Source of the DNA: Lunularia cruciata
Taxonomy: Eukaryota; Streptophyta; Marchantiopsida; Lunulariales; Lunulariaceae
Reading direction: 5' to 3'
DNA: 64,000 bases
Assembly (NCBI GenBank): GCA_948567375.1
Contig: OX419756.1
Location: forward strand, 8,685,001-8,749,000
The notes under the pieces were generated by a model that was not told the DNA's origin, did no database searches, and saw nothing but the letters and a program-made list of their open reading frames with translations. The translations under genes and the position numbers were made by a program. Shown here one piece after another: positions 21,658-33,329 of the stretch; the first letter of the stretch is position 1, and the number at the start of each line of letters is the position of its first letter.

Positions 21658-22390
21658 TCAAGCAACTTCTACTTGTGGTGCAACCCTTGCCACTAAAGAA
21701 TCAAAACTTCCCCCATACTTGTAGCTTTTAGGAGGATGCACAACCTCCTTCACCAGCAAATCACTCTCATCTTCTTCCAAACTTTTCTCCATATGAATTG
21801 CAATCTTGATAGCTTCAACATTGGAAGAAGGTTTCTCGTATCTCACCTTGCTTCTTATTTGTGATCCCAACCCTCCATAAAATTCTTGGTGAGCATGACT
21901 CCTATGCCAATCATAGTAGTCTCCAAATCATCCTCACCCTTCCTCAACACTATGCAAAATCTATACTCTAACTTCTCCACTCTTTTTACATAAACTCTCA
22001 CTTTATCTCCATTTCCTTGTTTGAGGAAGGTAACCTCACTCATCAATCTCTCAAAACTCTCATCTGGAAGAAAGTTCTCAATGAGTGCTGAAGTTAAACT
22101 CTCCCAAGACTCTTCTTGCCTATCTCTCTTCTCTCTCTTTTGGTATTCTTACTCATACTATGTAAGTGTTGCATCCTCAAAGAAATTTGGTAATAATGAG
22201 GCCCACTCATTTTTCTTTATCTCATTGTTTCCTATGCAAGCTCTTTTGAAGTCTCTCACAAAGACCTCCATATCTTCTCCATCCTTGCCAAAGAAAATTG
22301 GAAGTTTCTCCATCTTAACCCCTCACTATCTCAACTTTTTTCCCCTTTTCTTTTCTCACTCTATAACTAATAGAGTATGGAAATGAACAA
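21658..22390 (-). pseudogene. Element E gag capsid region
   Basis: In pieces the minus strand encodes KLPIFFGKDGEDMEVFVRDF, RACIGNNEIKKNEWASLLPN, ESWESLTSALIENFL and MSEVTFLKQGNGDKVRVYVK, the pattern of a Retrotrans_gag domain, followed by EAIKIAIHMEKSLEEDESDL. Frame changes occur near 22050 and 21860. A zinc knuckle CSGCGGRSHIQRNC (C-x2-C-x4-H-x4-C) is encoded near 21430-21470 in another frame. Confidence 0.7.
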
Positions 22391-22532
22391 CACCATTTGA
22401 GAGTAATCCACCCTAGGGAACACAAAAGGTTTAGGTTACTCCAAGATTTCTATAGCAACATAAAATCCTATAGTGCATATTAATTGACACTCATGGATAG
22501 TTTATCCATAAAATGATAGATTATCTCCATCA

Positions 22533-22982
22533 CTAATCTTGAGAACTAGCTGATGAAGGTGGTAGTATTTCTATAGATGTACTAATATTCTCTCCAAGAT
22601 CCTTCACCGAAGTCTCCAAAAGAGTTTTTACTCCACTACACTCATGTCTTTTTGGAAGTCCTTCCATTCCACAAACCTCACATAACTCCTTGGTCTTAGA
22701 TCTTCTCCTTCCCAATCTTGGTGAAGAAGGTCCAACATGCAAACCCAAGTCAAGTAAACCTCTCCTTTCCGTTAATCTCTTGCTCTCAAAAGTCAATGGA
22801 CATGCACTTGTGTTATGTCCCTTCTTTCTACATAAAAAGCACTTAGACTCACTCTTTCCTCCAAATGGTGTAGGTTTTGGGATCCTCTCACCACTCTCTT
22901 CAAATTTTATTCTAAAATCTCTTTTCCTCAAATTCACCTCTAAAATCACCTCAAACCCTTGGAGAACCTTGCATAACCTCAA
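22533..22982 (-). pseudogene. Gag-like frame with CCHC zinc knuckle, element unassigned
   Basis: A 149-residue minus-strand frame encodes FEVILEVNLRKRDFRIKFEE, then KCFLCRKKGHNTSACPLTFE, a C-x2-C-x4-H-x4-C knuckle, and a second cysteine/histidine cluster CEVCGMEGLPKRHEC. It lies upstream of the E gag in the same orientation but has its own knuckle, so it may be a fragment of another element or an N-terminal ORF of E. Function beyond nucleic-acid binding cannot be inferred. Confidence 0.5.
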
Positions 22983-22999
22983 GTTTCACTCTTGGTGAC

Positions 23000-23875
23000 T
23001 CTCCATGTTCCCAAGATGAGTCTAAACACTCAAACATTCTTTTTTTCTGCTCTCACACTCCTCATGCATGAGACCTCAACTTTGTAGAATTGACCCCTCT
23101 TCACAATGTCACAAAAGTCTCTCAATTGGTATCTCACAATCCTCTAAAATTTGTTCATAGTTGATAAAAACTCTAGGGCATCTTCCTTGCAAAATTTCAG
23201 ATGTTTTCATTGAGCCATTTGGCCTAGGCACTTTTTTGTTAGGCACTTTTTTGTTCAGCACACATATTCAGGTTTGGTCTGAAAACCACCACTCTCACTT
23301 TAAGAACTCATAAATGTTTTCATAAGAATAATCATTCTCTAATTCTTGAGCCAAAAGGTAGAATAATAGGCATTGAATCTTCTTGGAAAGTTTCAAAACA
23401 ATCCGCTAAAAACTAAAGAAATGGTACTCTTTACAATTTTCCAGAGAGCATGCAATTGTGAGAGCAATTTACCCTATCAACTTTCAAAATTCTAACTCAA
23501 TGTGTGTACTTGCTCTCACAATAATTTTAAGTATGATAATTGATAAATAATTTAGGCTATCATGTGTAGAAATTTCAAGTCCAGATCTCAAACTTGAGAT
23601 TTTGCCCAAAATCACCGTAATCTCCAAAATCTACAATTCACCTCATACAATCTCTCCAAATCCTCTCATGTGTACAAAACATATAATATCACCTCAAAGA
23701 TATCATAATAAACTACAGGGTATACAAATAGGTCCAAGTTCCTTAACACAAGTTCTACCCTCTCTTCCCTTAATGTTCTCTCCAATTGAGCTCTCATAGC
23801 CTCTTTCTGTCTAATATAGAATTGTACGCGGAACATTATCTTACTTTCTAAAGAGGTCACGACAATGGAACCAAA
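23000..23875. other. AT-rich DNA without recognised genes
   Basis: Position fits the 5' end of element E but I find no copy of the Z or other LTR here and no primer site. Short frames are not convincing. Confidence 0.3.
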
Positions 23876-24561
23876 AATGAGCTGGCTTGTCTCTCACCTA
23901 TGATGGCTATTATTGTAACACATGATAGACTAAGAAGGCAAAGAACCCCAACTCCATCATACTCCCCCAAGGCTAACACTCCAAGACTCAAGATATTGCT
24001 CACTAGAGAATTCAATGAGAGAGAGATAGTGGTAAATGAAAGGATGATGAGTACTTCCTCACCCTTTGTTTATATACTTATGAAATAGTTATGCTCCAAA
24101 GTTACTAATTACTAGAGTAACTCAAGTTACTAGGCTAAAAGTCAAATAAAGTCAAAAAGGTAAAGGAATATCCATGCTCATGGGAATATTCTCCTAAGCA
24201 TGTGGTTTTACCTTGACTTAATCACTAAGTCAAAGATTCCTTCACATGGGCTATCCTTGGACTATAGAAGAATCCAAAACAAAAAGTGGAGAACTCTTGG
24301 ACCCAAGAGTTTAGCGTTCTCAACTCTTTCCTCAAAGCCAAACACCTAAGAATAATACCAAGTCAATACACTAGAATCCAAAATAGTGGTGTTAATCTTT
24401 TCCAATTCCTCCAAAGAAAAGCCACCTCTATTTTAGCTATGACTAACTTTAGCTAATCAAGACTAATGTAAAACTATACTTATCTTTGTAATATCTTTCA
24501 AATATTTATAATATCAAACTAAATATCACAATGGCACATACATGCATAGATGGGTGTTATA
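23876..24561 (-). repeat. X-type LTR, minus orientation, decayed
   Basis: It matches the reverse complement of 47913-48600 along its length (e.g. CCCCAACTCCATCATACTCC, TTGACTTAATCACTAAGTCA, CATAGATGGGTGTTA). The terminal TG/CA dinucleotides are mutated and no clear target duplication is visible, so this is one of the older X copies. Confidence 0.8.
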
Positions 24562-24569
24562 AGATAAAC

Positions 24570-26900
24570 CAGGATATACTTCTTGTGTGTAGTCCTCATT
24601 GTAGGCTAGATTGGTCCTACAAAATCAATCCTCTATTTTTCAAAGTGCACCAGAGGTAGAATGAGTCAAAGGAGACATTGATTGGAGGGATTCAGTCTTC
24701 CCATTCTTCTCTCATCTTAGCCTTGGTCAACAACTTCACCTTTTTATCCAATAGTGTGTTTTTAAGACAATCATACTTTGTGTTCCTCTTACTCTATCAA
24801 TGTCAATGGTTCTAGCAAGGAAGTATTGTTCTCAAGCCTCTTGGTAGAGTTTGTTGTTACTTGATTTACCTCCAGACTTGGCTATCCTTTGTCATTGGTC
24901 AATGTTACCTCCTCTAACTTTAGGTTCTCCAAGCTTAGGTAGTTAACATTTGCATTTGCTTTTGGGGGAAGTGGATAAGGTATGAACCTTATTGGAAGCT
25001 GAGAGATAGGGGTTGAGGACAAGTTGTCCTGGTATTCCCTTAGGCCTTGCAATTGCCACACAACAAGTAATAGGAGGTGATCACCTAGGCTTGGGACAAC
25101 TTGATGCCCAATGGCCCGTCGCACCATAGTTATAACACACCAGCCAAGAGAGTCTATCTTGGGAGGAAAGTCTTTCTTAGAGGCTTATTTGTAGCATACC
25201 CCATGGGTGTATATCAAGAGATTGGGGTAGGAGTTGGCTGGGGGAGCACAAGAAGTACTTCTTGGATTGCAAAGACTTGATTATATTCCTAAACATAATA
25301 CTCCGGTTTTTCCTATTCTTGCAACTATTCTAAAATGATGCATGGAGGAAGGACAGTTAAAGAAGCATTTGATGTTTGCATGTATTGGCTACTTGCACAT
25401 TGTACATGAGATATTGGGTCAAATGTATGAAGGGAACTTCCTCCTTTCCTTTGCACCATTCATTGCACCTTGATGTCAGTAAACTCTTTAATAAGCTCTT
25501 CTAACTTGATCCTGAGTTGCACAAAGGTTTTGTACATTGAGGTCATCCTAGGTTTCTAGACATCTTGTGTTTATCTTCTCCTTTCTCTCTTGTTTTTTGA
25601 GGAGAATGATGATGATGAGGGAGCCATGTTGGAAGCCATGATGATGAGGGAGCCATGTTGGAAGTATTGGTGGATACCAAAGGCATTTGTTGAGAAAATT
25701 CTTTGGTAGTTTCTCCAAATTGTAGCTTTGATGTGATCTCTCTTCCGGGTTCATTCTTGCCACCTCATGAAATTCTGCAGATCAGACCACTTGGTCTAAT
25801 GTGTCATGTCTTTGTTCTTTGGCAAATGTGTGAAGCTCCATATGCAGTCCTCCTAGGAACCATGCTATTGCTTGTGCATCCAAGTATTCTAGGGTGACTC
25901 CTCTTTTTGGAACTCAGTTGAGTAGGCTTCAAAATCTCTCCATGTAGTCCCTTAGATGTTTGTTTTTCTTCCATACCAAACTGTTGAGAGTAGTGAAGAA
26001 GTTGGCCTCATAGTCTAGCTCTTGGAATTGTTCCAAAAGTAGCTCTTGAACTACTAGCTAGTCTTGCACATTCACTGGATCCTAGCTGACATGTGTAAAT
26101 CAATTTTGTGCTTTCTTCTAAAAGAAACTTGGAAATACTTGGATTTGGTCTGCATCATCATCTTCTTTCTTGGCTACCTCTATAGCTTTGAACTTGCTCA
26201 TGAACATATAAAGATCTTCTTCAACATCCTTCCCTTTGAACTTTTTGTAATTTTGTCTTGTGATGGAGGCATATTCTACATGTTGATGAAAGACTTCAAT
26301 GTGGCAAACATAGGAGAACAAAGAGTGGCACCAAACAAGTCCCAGTCTGGTACATTGCTTAGAAAGGTGTCCTCCTTCTATTCCTTCTTAGGTGGCTTGC
26401 AATGGTCTCTTTGGAGATAAGTTGGTTGGGTTGCTTGGTCCTTGATCATAAAGGAGCTGTAGAGGCAAGCTCATCAACAAAGGGTTTGATATAAAGGTCA
26501 CCAATGGGCATGTTATCACTCTTTATCCATGGCCAAAGGGAGGAAGGGAAGTCAATCTAGGAAAACCCTCCTATGATACCTCCTTCTGTCTTTCCACAAG
26601 TGATGATGGTTGACTAGTGGTGCTAGGCAAGAATAGAACAGTGAACTCTAAGGAAATGGACAGCAATTCCTCAAGTAGGGTTTTGAACTCCATGTCTCCT
26701 TTATTAAAGAATAACCACCTCTCAGCAAGCTCCATATTGTGCTTTGCTTTCCTCTCAAGTTGTGAGGTTTGGGCTAGAGCATTCTGATCAAGGGCAGAGT
26801 GCCACATAGCTTCTTGTTGTCTTTCTTGCTAAGTTGTCCTTGCTCTTGAGGGCTAATATCGATAGGTACTATTTCCATGACAACATCCACTACCTTTCTT
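24570..26900 (-). pseudogene. Gag-protease region of a W-flanked Ty3/gypsy element
   Basis: On the minus strand, starting just after the primer-site-like sequence at 26940-26955, frames encode a gag with YKKFKGKDVEEDLYMFMSKF, and in adjacent frames LLEQFQELDYEANFFTTLNS and SLRDYMERF-type segments, then a zinc knuckle CYNYGATGHWASSCP near 25090-25140 (second Cys replaced by Tyr). The frame 24882-25127 follows. A 27-bp tandem duplication lies at about 25610-25664. Frames are broken many times. Reverse transcriptase and integrase are not found; the region ends at the X LTR. Confidence 0.65.
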
Positions 26901-26939
26901 TCTCTCATTTCTAACCACACACACACAGTTTATCCTTGT

Positions 26940-26956
26940 TAGTGGTGCCAAAAAGC
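26940..26956 (-). promoter_or_regulatory. Primer-binding-site-like sequence
   Basis: The minus strand reads TTTTTGGCACCACTAAC next to the W LTR end and upstream of gag, as expected for a primer site. It resembles the site at 17670-17683. Confidence 0.5.
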
Positions 26957-26959
26957 ATA

Positions 26960-28042
26960 TGATAACCAAGTGTTGACGTACTAATAGTATAATTGGTAAG
27001 CACAAATCATTCCCACAAGGATATGGTTTGGAAATGGCTAGTCACAAAGGAATCATTGTCACTTTGTCACAAGTCATCTATTGTTATGTCTTTATCTTCT
27101 TGAGCAGGAAAATTCCCAAAAGATGGTATTGCACTTCATGGTGGCACAATACAAAAAAGAAAACCACAAACAAAAATCTCATTCACAAAAGATGTCTTGA
27201 CTTTTGGCTCCTACAATTGATCAACCAATCTATATTGGAGATCATCAGCCCCAAAGGTCTATACTCTCACAATCATCTATATTGTACATACTATAGTGCC
27301 AATGAGGATGTCCTACCCTTCCCAAAAGGTGTACTCCACCGCTATACTGCAGGTTTGGGACCATAGGGGCTTTTTTACCCATGTTACTTCATGACACTCA
27401 CAACCCTTGTGTATTGCCTTGATACTTCATAACATCTAGGGATCCAACACCTTGGTGAAGCCTGATTATGTTCCCGCACCTAAGCACTTGTGTTTGTACT
27501 TCAAGTTCCTCACCACTACTCCACCCAATGATCATGAATCATACACATTACTAACATAGATATGTAGAGTTCCTTATTGACCTCTCTCCAAGATAGAGGT
27601 TCATTCATACATACATAGAAAATCACAACTTGACCATAAAAAAAAAGGATATCAAAATGATGAAGCTTGTTATTCCAAACAAGCATAGGTGGAACTATAC
27701 TCAGATAAACAACTGAACTTTGAACTTTGAATACTAAACACTAAGCTTGTATTATATTGGGGTGATTCCCCTTATACTTTCTACTAAAAAATGATGGGGC
27801 ACATCCAATACTATGATGCTAAAATCCCTAGATTAAGCTCTAAATCAAATGGTACTAACCCTAATCTATCTACTCTATCCTAGCCAATTAATGCTATGAT
27901 GGCACCACCTACAAAAGGATACCTATTGTACACTCTATTGGTTAGGGACCTCTAGCTAGGTGTTAGAAGAGAGGTCTTGATGACATGGCAATGGCAAAAC
28001 TGTCCTATGTACATGACCATCACTTTACTTACATACATGTCA
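26960..28042 (-). repeat. W-type LTR (copy 2)
   Basis: On the minus strand it starts TGACATGTATG, right after a polypurine tract (28043-28052), and ends near 26960 next to a primer-site-like sequence. It shares patches with 17684-18516. Having a polypurine tract on one side and a primer site on the other means it belongs to internal regions on both sides. Confidence 0.5.
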
Positions 28043-28052
28043 TTCCCCCACT
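28043..28052 (-). promoter_or_regulatory. Polypurine tract
   Basis: AGTGGGGGAA on the minus strand directly precedes TGACATG, the start of the W LTR. It follows the coiled-coil ORF. Confidence 0.55.
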
Positions 28053-28099
28053 AACATTTGATCCCCATGGGCAGGCTATCATGATGATTCTTGACTAAG

Positions 28100-30060
28100 A
28101 TGATCTCCGACCATGATGAAGGCTGACCCAGATGGTCAAGCCATAACAACTGCACCCCAAGGGTGTAACCTATCTTACATATATACAAGGGTTCAACAAG
28201 TCTCTAATTCTCTAGCCCACTTGGCTTTCCTAATGCACCTTCTTCCTTGCATCTTAGAATAAGCTTATCTACATGCTCCCCATATTCTTCTAGCTCTTGG
28301 TTGACCTTGGATAGGATGCTATTGAATTTGTCATTGATGTGCTTCCATAGCTTCTTGTCCAACTTGGCAAATTACTCCAATGAATACTTCTTTGTTCCTA
28401 GGGCATGTATCTTTGACTTCAACTTCCCAACCTTTGCATCATGAACCTAGGCTATTGCTGCTTCTCCCACCTATGCTTTGAACTAGTTTGTAATGTGATC
28501 ACATTACTATGATCACTTGCATCCTCTCCTCATCCAGGGTATGTGGAATAGATTGCACTTCGATGTCTACCTCCTGCCTGATCTGCTCATGATCTTCATG
28601 GCCATTGACAATCATGGTGAGTTCCTCAATGTGCATCCGGGCCTTCTCTACCTCTACATTAAAGGCATGCTAATCTTTGGCATTTTGGCCACAAAGAACC
28701 TTTAGTTCCTGCTCGAGAGATACCACCTCCTTATCCTTAAGATTCAGTTGCTCCTCTTGCTTCTTCTTCACCTCTTTAGCATGATGCTCAGGCCGACCCC
28801 TTAAGTATTAGTATGCTGGAATCTAAGCAAACAATTTTTTGTCATGCTTCTAATATCTTTGTCTTCATCAGGTCCATCTCTCCTTCCTTCCTGTTCAATT
28901 TCTCTTCTTGGGCTGCCTTGTAGTCTATGGTTGCTTGTTTGCACTTAGTAGTACTAACCTTCATCATTTCAAGTAAGGCCTTCACTTGGTGCAACTCTAA
29001 CTGGTACTATTCCAACAAGGTGTCATTGTCCTTCTTCTGCATCTTCTACTTCCCAAACAAGATGTCATGGTCTCCCTTGGATCTTTGCAAGTCTATGTCC
29101 TTTCTACAAGAGCCTCTTCTAGCTTACAAACTTGTGACAAGTCTGGTCTGTGAGCCAGCCTGTCTCTCACTTAGGATGAACCTCTGATGGCTATTATGGT
29201 AGCGCACCATGGACTAAGAAGGCAAGGAACCCCAACTCCATCATACTCCTCCAAGGCTAACACTCCAAGACTCAAGACATTGCTCACTAGAGAACTCAAT
29301 GAGAAAGAATAAGTTGCAAATGAAAGGATGATGAGTACCTCCTCACCCCTTGTTTATATAGTTGTGAAATAGTTACGTACCAAAGTTACTAATTACCGTA
29401 GTAACTCAAGTTACTAGACTAAAAGTCAAGTAAAGTCAAAAAGTAGAAAGGAATATCCATTCACATGGGCATATTCCCCTAAGCATGTGATCTTATCTTG
29501 ACCCAACTACTAAGTCAAGGATTCCTTTACATGGGCTATCCTTGGACTAAAGAAGAATCCAAAACAAAAAAGCTTGCGGGCCCAAGAGTTCTCAACTCTT
29601 TCCTCAAAGCCAAACACCTAGGAATAATACCAAGTCAACACACTAAAATCCAAAGTAGTGGTGCTCATCTTTTCTACTTTCTCTAAATTAAGGTCCCCTC
29701 TATCTTAGCTATGACTAACTTTAGCTAAACTTGACTAATATAGAACCATCCTTTATCTCTATATAAATAATATCTCTTAAATACTTGTAATACCAAGCTA
29801 AATATCACAATACCACACACATGCTCAAATGGGTGTTACAAGTCCAACCCACCAAAGTTCACTTATGGTGAGGACCTCTGCCTCTTGTTATCATATACTC
29901 CCTTCTAAATGACATTACCTCATGAGCTGCCAATTGGTCCAACTTCCACTCTAGGTATTGGCAATGTCTCCGCAACTTAGCTAGTTGACTCTTTAGGCAC
30001 ATAATACTAGCATGAGCCTTGGTGAACTCCTTCTCTACTCCCAACTTCTCCTAGATGGCC
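28100..30060 (-). pseudogene. Coiled-coil C-terminal part of a retroelement accessory ORF (split by an X LTR)
   Basis: The minus-strand frame 29859-30044 encodes KEFTKAHASIMCLKSQLAKL and YLEWKLDQLAAHE. After removing the X LTR (29149-29840), frames at about 28800-28200 encode EVKKKQEEQLNLKDKEVVSL, VEKARMHIEELTMIVNGHED and FNSILSKVNQELEEYGEHVD. Heptad-like spacing of hydrophobics in highly charged sequence indicates coiled coils. It ends just before a polypurine tract and the W LTR. If the X LTR plus element C (30147-44253) is removed, it lies directly downstream of the unknown ORF at 44255-46021, suggesting one long accessory ORF. It could be a decayed structural protein; no named family is recognised. 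Confidence 0.5.
29149..29840 (-). repeat. X-type solo LTR, minus orientation
   Basis: 692 bp, ends TGTGAG...GTTACA. Homologous to 47913-48600 (reverse complement). Flanks GGTC (29145-29148) and AGTC (29841-29844) agree at 3 of 4 positions. No internal X sequence accompanies it, so it is a solo LTR within the coiled-coil ORF. Confidence 0.85.
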
Positions 30061-30146
30061 TTTTAGATTGAAAGTGTAAGAATTTAATAAAGCATTTGTA
30101 ATTTATCACGTTTGGGTTGATGTTTTAATACAATGGATGCATGTCT

Positions 30147-30796
30147 TGTAACACTCATTTGTGCATGCATGTGCTTTTGTGATATTTCCTTTGGTATAAC
30201 AAGTATTGGAGAGATATTATTTATATAGAGATAAAAGATAGTTCTACATGAGTCATGATTAGCTAAATTTAGTCATAGCTAAGATAAAGGGGACTTTAAT
30301 TTTGAGGAAATGGAAAAGAAGAGCATAACTATTTTGGACTCTAGTGGATTCACTTAGTATTATTCCTTGCTGTTTGGCTTTGAGAAAAAAGTTCTTGGAC
30401 CAACAAGCCTTTTTTGCTTTGGATTCTTCTATAGTCCAAAGATAGCCCATGTGAAGGAATCTTAATGGTTGGATCAAGGTGAGACCATATGCTTAGTGGA
30501 ATATTCCCATGAGTATGGATATTCCTTTAGACTTTTGACTTTATTTGACTTTTAGCTTGAGTTACTCTAGCAATTAGTAACTTTGGTACATAACTATTTC
30601 ACAAGGATATAAACTAAGGGTGAGGAGGTACTCATCATCCTTTCATTTGCAACTTTCTCTCTCTCATTGAGTTCTCTAGTGAGCAATGATTTGAGTCTTG
30701 GAGTATTAGCCTTGGAGGAGTATGATGGAGTTGGTGTTCCTTGTGTTCTTAGTCCATGGTGCACTACCATAATAGTTATAAGAGGTTCATCTTGAG
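30147..30796 (+). repeat. X-type solo LTR, left part (split by element C)
   Basis: It starts TGTAACACTCATTTG and runs to the GAGTGAGAG region near the X 3' end, where element C begins at 30797. The missing last 25 bp are found at 44229-44253, on the far side of C. Outer flanks GTCT (30143-30146) and ATCT (44254-44257) resemble a 4-bp duplication. A TATA-like ATATAAACT lies near 30609. Confidence 0.85.
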
Positions 30797-31352
30797 TGTC
30801 GTGCGTATATACATTGCTACACAACATACATTGTTGACAACATCATACACTATAGAAGCACAACTCATACATAAGTCATACATAGACTCTAAAGTGCCAC
30901 AATAATCAGATTGTTTACAACTCTCAAATACACTCAACTCAGATCAATACTTGATCTGTCACTCTATAAACTGCCAACAATTGGGCACTGATTATAGTCA
31001 AGCCACACCCACTCTAGCTAAGAGAATCCAGGTGATGCTCATTGGCCTCTATCCACCATAGCCAGGAACTCAAAGGCTCAACATCATAGAAGTGAGCTCT
31101 CTGGAGCTGCACTTCAAAAGTATACCCTTGGACTTGAGCTAGATCTGAAACCCTAACTGTCCCGCTGACAGCACACTTGATGGTGAAAATGGTGCAAAGT
31201 GACGGTGGACCCCACCATGAAGTAAGTACCCCAAACACAAAATCTGACAGTCAGAAAATAGTCTTTGAGAAACTGCTGAAATAACTCTAACTACTATCAT
31301 TGTGACTCTAGTGTCCAAGCAATCTAGATGCAATACTGCAAATGGTGTGACA
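30797..31352 (-). repeat. 3' LTR of element C
   Basis: Plus-strand ends TGTCGTG...GTGTGACA (inverted TGTC/GACA). Positions 30907-31352 match 43777-44228, the other LTR. The outer 105 bp (30797-30901) is missing from the other LTR but is repeated at 31355-31459. Confidence 0.75.
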
Positions 31353-31354
31353 AT

Positions 31355-31459
31355 TGTCGTGTGTATATACATCGCTACACAACATACATCACTGACAACA
31401 TCATAAACTATAGAAGCAAAACTCACACATAAGTCATACATAGACTCTAAAGTGCCACA
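31355..31459 (-). repeat. 105-bp duplication of the C LTR end
   Basis: Same length as 30797-30901 with about 8 differences by eye. It lies on the internal side of the 3' LTR and is followed on the minus strand's upstream side by AACTAAGGGGGCCAAT, a polypurine-like tract (about 31460-31475). Confidence 0.8.
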
Positions 31460-31799
31460 ATTGGCCCCCTTAGTTGGCGGTTAGGTCCCTCTAACTCCAT
31501 ATAACCATCTACTCCTCGTATATGATATATCCTATGATGGGCAAAGATTAGGAGGCCGGGTGCTATGTAGCCCCATTGTTAGTCGCCTGTCTTCAATCTA
31601 TACCATATAAAGAATGAACTAGCTATAGGTCAAGTACATCTAGGACATAACCACTGCCCTTGAGGAACCACCGTGAGGGGAGGAGTCATACATACCATAT
31701 GCCATCCTCTTGAACAACTATGACACACTAACATAATAGCTACTCAATCAGAAGAGCCACATAACATACACCTCAAGCTTTCACGTACAAGTGCCAAGC

Positions 31800-33320
31800 T
31801 TGGGTCCATAGTTCCATCAATGTTTGGGAGGTGGCATGGTGCACAATTGCGCACATGATCCTTCCAAACAACACCATCATGCCCTTCCAACACAAGGACT
31901 CCACATGGAAAAACTGAATGCACTCTTGACAGAGTGCGGCCTATCGAAACATCAAGTGTTGTCGGTGCTATCTGCTGTATGTATACATAGTCACTTGGAT
32001 GAAATCAATGAACCGAGGGTCTATAACCTCCTCCTTGAATGGTAGCATAGCACAAAGTATCTCTATGCTGAGCAATCACCAAGTTCATAAAGGCCATGGG
32101 CATCACTCTCCAAAAGATCTCTGCCCGTTGAGAACATGTGCTCATCCATACATCTGGATCATCTAAGTCCAAGACTACAGTAGCATCTTGACAAATGGCT
32201 ACAGGTTCTCATCCATTTAGTAGAAAGAACGGAGAGAAGGATGTTAAGGAAGCTTGCTGGCTGAACCAATAGCCCATGGCCAACCAAGGTAATTGGAGAT
32301 CCCAATCTCCCAAGTGGCCTCTCTACAAACCATACTTTTGCAATCCCCTCTTCATTGTCTGAACCACTCTTTGCTAAGCCATTTGCCTCAGGATGATCTT
32401 GGGAAGTAGTACGGTGATCAATCAAAGCCTTGTCACACAAGACTTGAAACTCCCCCAAGAACTTTGTACCTTGATCAGTCAAAACCTCAATTGGTGCACC
32501 AAAATGACTAAGAACTCAATCCAGGAACGAGTAAGTTGTCCCTTCACTAGACATGTCAGGAAGTGCCACCAATTCAATCCACTTGGAGAAGTGCTCCACT
32601 ATCACCAAGACATACCGATGATATCTCATAGTCAGCAGTAAAGGTCCAACAAAGTCCAAACTCCAATGGTAATCCAATCCCATGATAGATAGGTAATGGA
32701 TGTAACTATGGTGTAGGAACATTGAATGATGCTCTAACTCGGTCACAAACCACACATCTGGCAACAAACTATTGTACCTTGGTCTGCATACCGTGCCACC
32801 AATAATGAATCTAGAGTAAGCTATATGTATGCTTTACTCCAAAATGTCCTAGCTCCTCATGAGCATGATGGACCAACTGTGGTCTCTGAGATGGAAGCGG
32901 TACTACGTGCACTCTACCATCCTCCCATACATGCAAAAGGTGTCTGCCCTCCAATCTGAACCGTCTGGCTCGCTGAAGAACACGGTCTCTCTCCTTGGCC
33001 CCAACTGTGCCACCCACAACACCAATACAAAGATAGTTCATCACTAAGACATCATCATGAATGTCTTGCTGAACTATACCAATATCTTCACTCTCTGGAT
33101 CTATGACCTCAATAACTCCTCCTTTATGCACTAAGAGAGATACCACCAAAGCCTCAGAAAATATACAGAGAAGGGCAAATGCATGCCAACCTGGCACCAT
33201 CTCCTCATCTATCTCACCATGCCAACGTGCTCCGGTCTGATCCTGTTGGCTGAAATATGGGTTTCTACTCAACCCATCTGCAACACAGTTCACCACTCCA
33301 AGTCTATGAACAACCATGAA
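31800..33320 (-). pseudogene. Element C integrase
   Basis: Minus-strand frames in order: the zinc-binding region (VHHAHEELGHFGVKHTYSLL, 32811-33317), the core (GLDYHWSLDFVGPLLLTMRY with the first Asp, 32516-32767; MTDQGTKFLGEFQVLC with the second Asp and HPEANGLAK for the region of the third acid, 32159-32482), and a C-terminal part near 31800-32040 (DYVYIQQIAPTTLDVSIGRT, NCAPCHLPNIDGTMDPSLAL). The expected E is changed or frame-shifted (HPEANGLAKSGS). Several frameshifts make it inactive. Confidence 0.85.
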
Positions 33321-33329
33321 ATCATACTC

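Larger units (their letters stand above)
19439..22390 (-). mobile_element. Element E: gutted Ty3/gypsy chromovirus-like element
   Basis: In minus-strand order: capsid (about 22370-21660), zinc knuckle (about 21470-21430), protease (21058-20447), reverse transcriptase N-terminus (about 20220-20085), integrase C-terminal part (about 20080-19870) and the start of a chromodomain (about 19500-19450). The central pol region is missing by internal deletion. The 5' LTR is not found. Confidence 0.7.

Noticed and set aside
30797-31459. TRIM-like miniature element with 105-bp terminal repeats
   Set aside because: No primer site or polypurine tract lies inside the 105-bp repeats, the flanks are not duplicated, and 30907-31352 matches the other LTR of element C, so it is an LTR plus a duplication.
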